Of a stretch of 43,209 bases of DNA, positions 41,960-43,209 are shown in pieces; the stretch's first letter is position 1, and every line of letters starts with the position of its first letter. The stretch is taken from assembly GCF_018449695.1 (NCBI RefSeq), contig NZ_JAAVUY010000031.1, positions 1-43,209 on the forward strand. The letters run 5' to 3'. The stretch comes from Bradyrhizobium sp. dw_411 (GTDB lineage: Bacteria > Pseudomonadota > Alphaproteobacteria > Rhizobiales > Xanthobacteraceae). The notes beneath the pieces are model-generated. The model searched no databases. It had not been told where the DNA came from and worked only from the letters and a program-made list of their open reading frames with translations. The position numbers were made by a program, and so were the translations under genes.

Positions 41960-42376
41960 TTAACGCCCCGATTTGTCCTTCAAGCCGTCAAATCCGGCTG
42001 CCGCCGCCTGCACGTCCGCCGGAAAATCCGACATTTCGAACACCTGACGAATTTCAATGGTCTCGTTGCTGGAAGCCGGGCAGCGGCGGGCCCAGGCGAT
42101 CGCCTCGTCCCTGGATTTCACGTCGATCATCCAATAGCCGCCGATCACTTCCTTGGCCTCGATGAAGGGACCGTCGGTCACCAAGGGTTTGCCGCCGGCG
42201 AACGAAACCCGCGCCCCCACGGAGGGCGGGAGCAGCCCGTCGAGCGCGATCAGCACGCCGGCTGCTTTCAGTTCCTGATTATATTTCATCATCGCCGAGA
42301 CCGCCTCGGCGGAAGGCACCGCGTCGGGCGCCGCCGCTTCATAGCCCTTCGGAATCATCAGCATCATAAATCGCAT
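41960..42376 (-). CDS. YciI/DGPF-domain protein
   Basis: The 138-residue protein starts MRFMMLMIPKGYEAA and has the DGPF signature VTDGPFIEAKEVIGGYWMID (about 67-86), then KSRDEAIAWARRCP with EIRQVFEM. The family is a ferredoxin-like fold, often called YCII-related or PhnB-like 'DGPFAETKE'. It is commonly near ECF sigma factors in rhizobia. The enzymatic role is not established. The ATG at 42376 follows GAGGA. It is a paralogue of the next gene upstream. Confidence 0.9.
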   Translation of the reverse strand: MRFMMLMIPKGYEAAAPDAVPSAEAVSAMMKYNQELKAAGVLIALDGLLPPSVGARVSFAGGKPLVTDGPFIEAKEVIGGYWMIDVKSRDEAIAWARRCPASSNETIEIRQVFEMSDFPADVQAAAAGFDGLKDKSGR

Positions 42377-42448
42377 GGAATGGTCCTCATCTGTCGCGCG
42401 CCGCCGATGTGCGGGGCATACTGGGGAATCTCGCGCTGCAATTTCGGG

Positions 42449-42486
42449 ATTCCGGGCCTGCGCCTGACGGCGCATCCCGGAATGAC
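42449..42486. repeat. Palindromic repeat between the two YciI-type genes
   Basis: ATTCCGGG (42449-42456) and CCCGGAAT (42476-42483) with an inner GCGCC/GGCGC pair form a hairpin of the ATTCCGGG family seen at 23205 and 25842. It lies between two co-oriented genes. Confidence 0.55.
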
Positions 42487-42496
42487 GTCGGTTGTT

Positions 42497-42913
42497 CTAC
42501 TTGCTGGCGACCTCGGCGCGAAGCCGAGTTTCCTGCTCGCGCAATTCTGATGTCAGCACCTCGCCGAAATCTTCGGTATCGAAAACCTGCCGGAGTTCGA
42601 CTTCAGCGCCGCCGTCGAACGGCGCGCGCTTCATCCATTCGATCGCCTCGTCGCGCGACTTCACCTGGATCAGCCAGAAACCGGCCACCAGATCGCCGGT
42701 CGCGCTGAAGGGACCCGGCGTCACAGTACGTTCCTTGCCGGAATATTTGATGCGCGCGCCCTTTGAACTCGGATGCAGGCCCTCGCCCGCGAGTAAGACG
42801 CCGGCCTTCACCATTTCCTCGTTGAACTTGCCCATTGCCGTCAGCAATTCCGTGCTCGGCATCACGCCGGCTTCGCTGTTGCTGTCGGCCTTCACTATCA
42901 CCATGAATCGCAT
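42497..42913 (-). CDS. YciI/DGPF-domain protein, second copy
   Basis: The 138-residue protein begins MRFMVIVKADSNSEAGVMPS. The signature DGPF is changed to PGPF (VTPGPFSATGDLVAGFWLIQ, about 64-83), but the following KSRDEAIEWMKRAP and LRQVFDTEDFGE match the neighbouring gene. Equal length and order suggest a tandem duplication followed by divergence. ATG 42913 has GGAG upstream. Its function is unknown, as for the family. Confidence 0.9.
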   Translation of the reverse strand: MRFMVIVKADSNSEAGVMPSTELLTAMGKFNEEMVKAGVLLAGEGLHPSSKGARIKYSGKERTVTPGPFSATGDLVAGFWLIQVKSRDEAIEWMKRAPFDGGAEVELRQVFDTEDFGEVLTSELREQETRLRAEVASK

Positions 42914-43086
42914 TGCATGCTCCGTTTGGCGTTCATCTCAGCCGGCGGGCGGTTTTGGCCACCGAATTCCGGCTCCCTGGATATGACGAATGGGATTTTG
43001 CGGCCCCGACATTCCCCGTGAAATTATTTGTGAGGTAATGGCGGCCGGCTCGATTATGGACCGGAACACGACAAGTCCGGGCGCAC

Positions 43087-43189
43087 CACACAGAAGGAAA
43101 CCGCGCGAACTCCTCTTCTCTTCCTTCTCCTCTCCTCCTGCGCGCGAAGCGCGTGGCGGGGAGGGGTCAGGGGTGTCTCCGCACACTCG
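43087..43189. repeat. Degenerate dispersed repeat at the window end
   Basis: A CT-rich stretch (TTCTCTTCCTTCTCCTCTCC) is followed by a small GCGCGAAGCGCG-like palindrome and GGGGAGGGGTCAGGGG. This resembles the CTCCCC...GGGGAGGGGTC repeats that flank genes in many Bradyrhizobium genomes. No gene is supported in 42914-43209. Confidence 0.35.
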
Positions 43190-43209
43190 ATGCCAACAGT
43201 GAGCGAGTT

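Overview
The window is chromosomal DNA of a high-G+C alphaproteobacterium, most likely Bradyrhizobium or a close relative (Nitrobacteraceae). This is judged from gene content and style. A 50-residue aa3 oxidase subunit IV precedes a three-gene pntAA-pntAB-pntB set. There is a GapR/DUF2312 protein, a small ribosomal protein S21 with a Gly/Arg tail, and TTAA-N7-TTAA CtrA-type boxes. Several families of intergenic palindromic repeats typical of these genomes are present. I see no rRNA, tRNA, CRISPR, phage or insertion sequence, so this is mostly core chromosome with a few accessory genes.

Layout. 1-6185: the end of an unknown gene, a small hypothetical, a GGDEF protein, purE-purK, rpsU, a TPR lipoprotein, a membrane-anchored low-complexity protein and a cupin. 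6222-11466, all leftward: a ChaA-like cation/proton antiporter, an alpha/beta hydrolase, then (in transcription order) oxidase subunit IV, pntAA, pntAB and pntB. 11618-13994, leftward: an unknown gene with a striking AT-rich operator-like sequence, and a PepF-type oligopeptidase. 14141-20012, rightward: an orphan sigma-54 activator behind a CtrA-type box, an L,D-transpeptidase and a DUF882/MepK-like endopeptidase. 20178-24521: GapR-like, DUF1244, DUF1036-pyk, OsmC and a TetR regulator. 24828-27372: an orphan TRAP binding protein converging on an NCS1 transporter.

27632-40164, leftward, is the envelope division locus. In transcription order it reads tolQ, tolR, tolA, tolB, a membrane GGDEF-EAL protein, a FeeM/LuxI-like N-acyl synthase, pal, cpoB, tilS and ftsH. 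The GGDEF-EAL and acyl-synthase genes sit inside what is otherwise the standard tol-pal cluster. The presumed upstream regions of tolQ, the acyl synthase and pal each carry a CtrA-type box (one perfect, two with one mismatch), all in the direction of transcription. I consider this the most interesting part of the window: a possible cell-cycle-timed link between Tol-Pal, cyclic-di-GMP and an acylated small molecule.

40571-42913, leftward: a DUF2852 membrane protein and a TetR regulator, each with a palindrome at its start region, then two tandem YciI/DGPF-family proteins. The last 300 bases hold no gene. Starts were chosen by Shine-Dalgarno position, signal peptides and family alignment from memory. 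No database search was possible.
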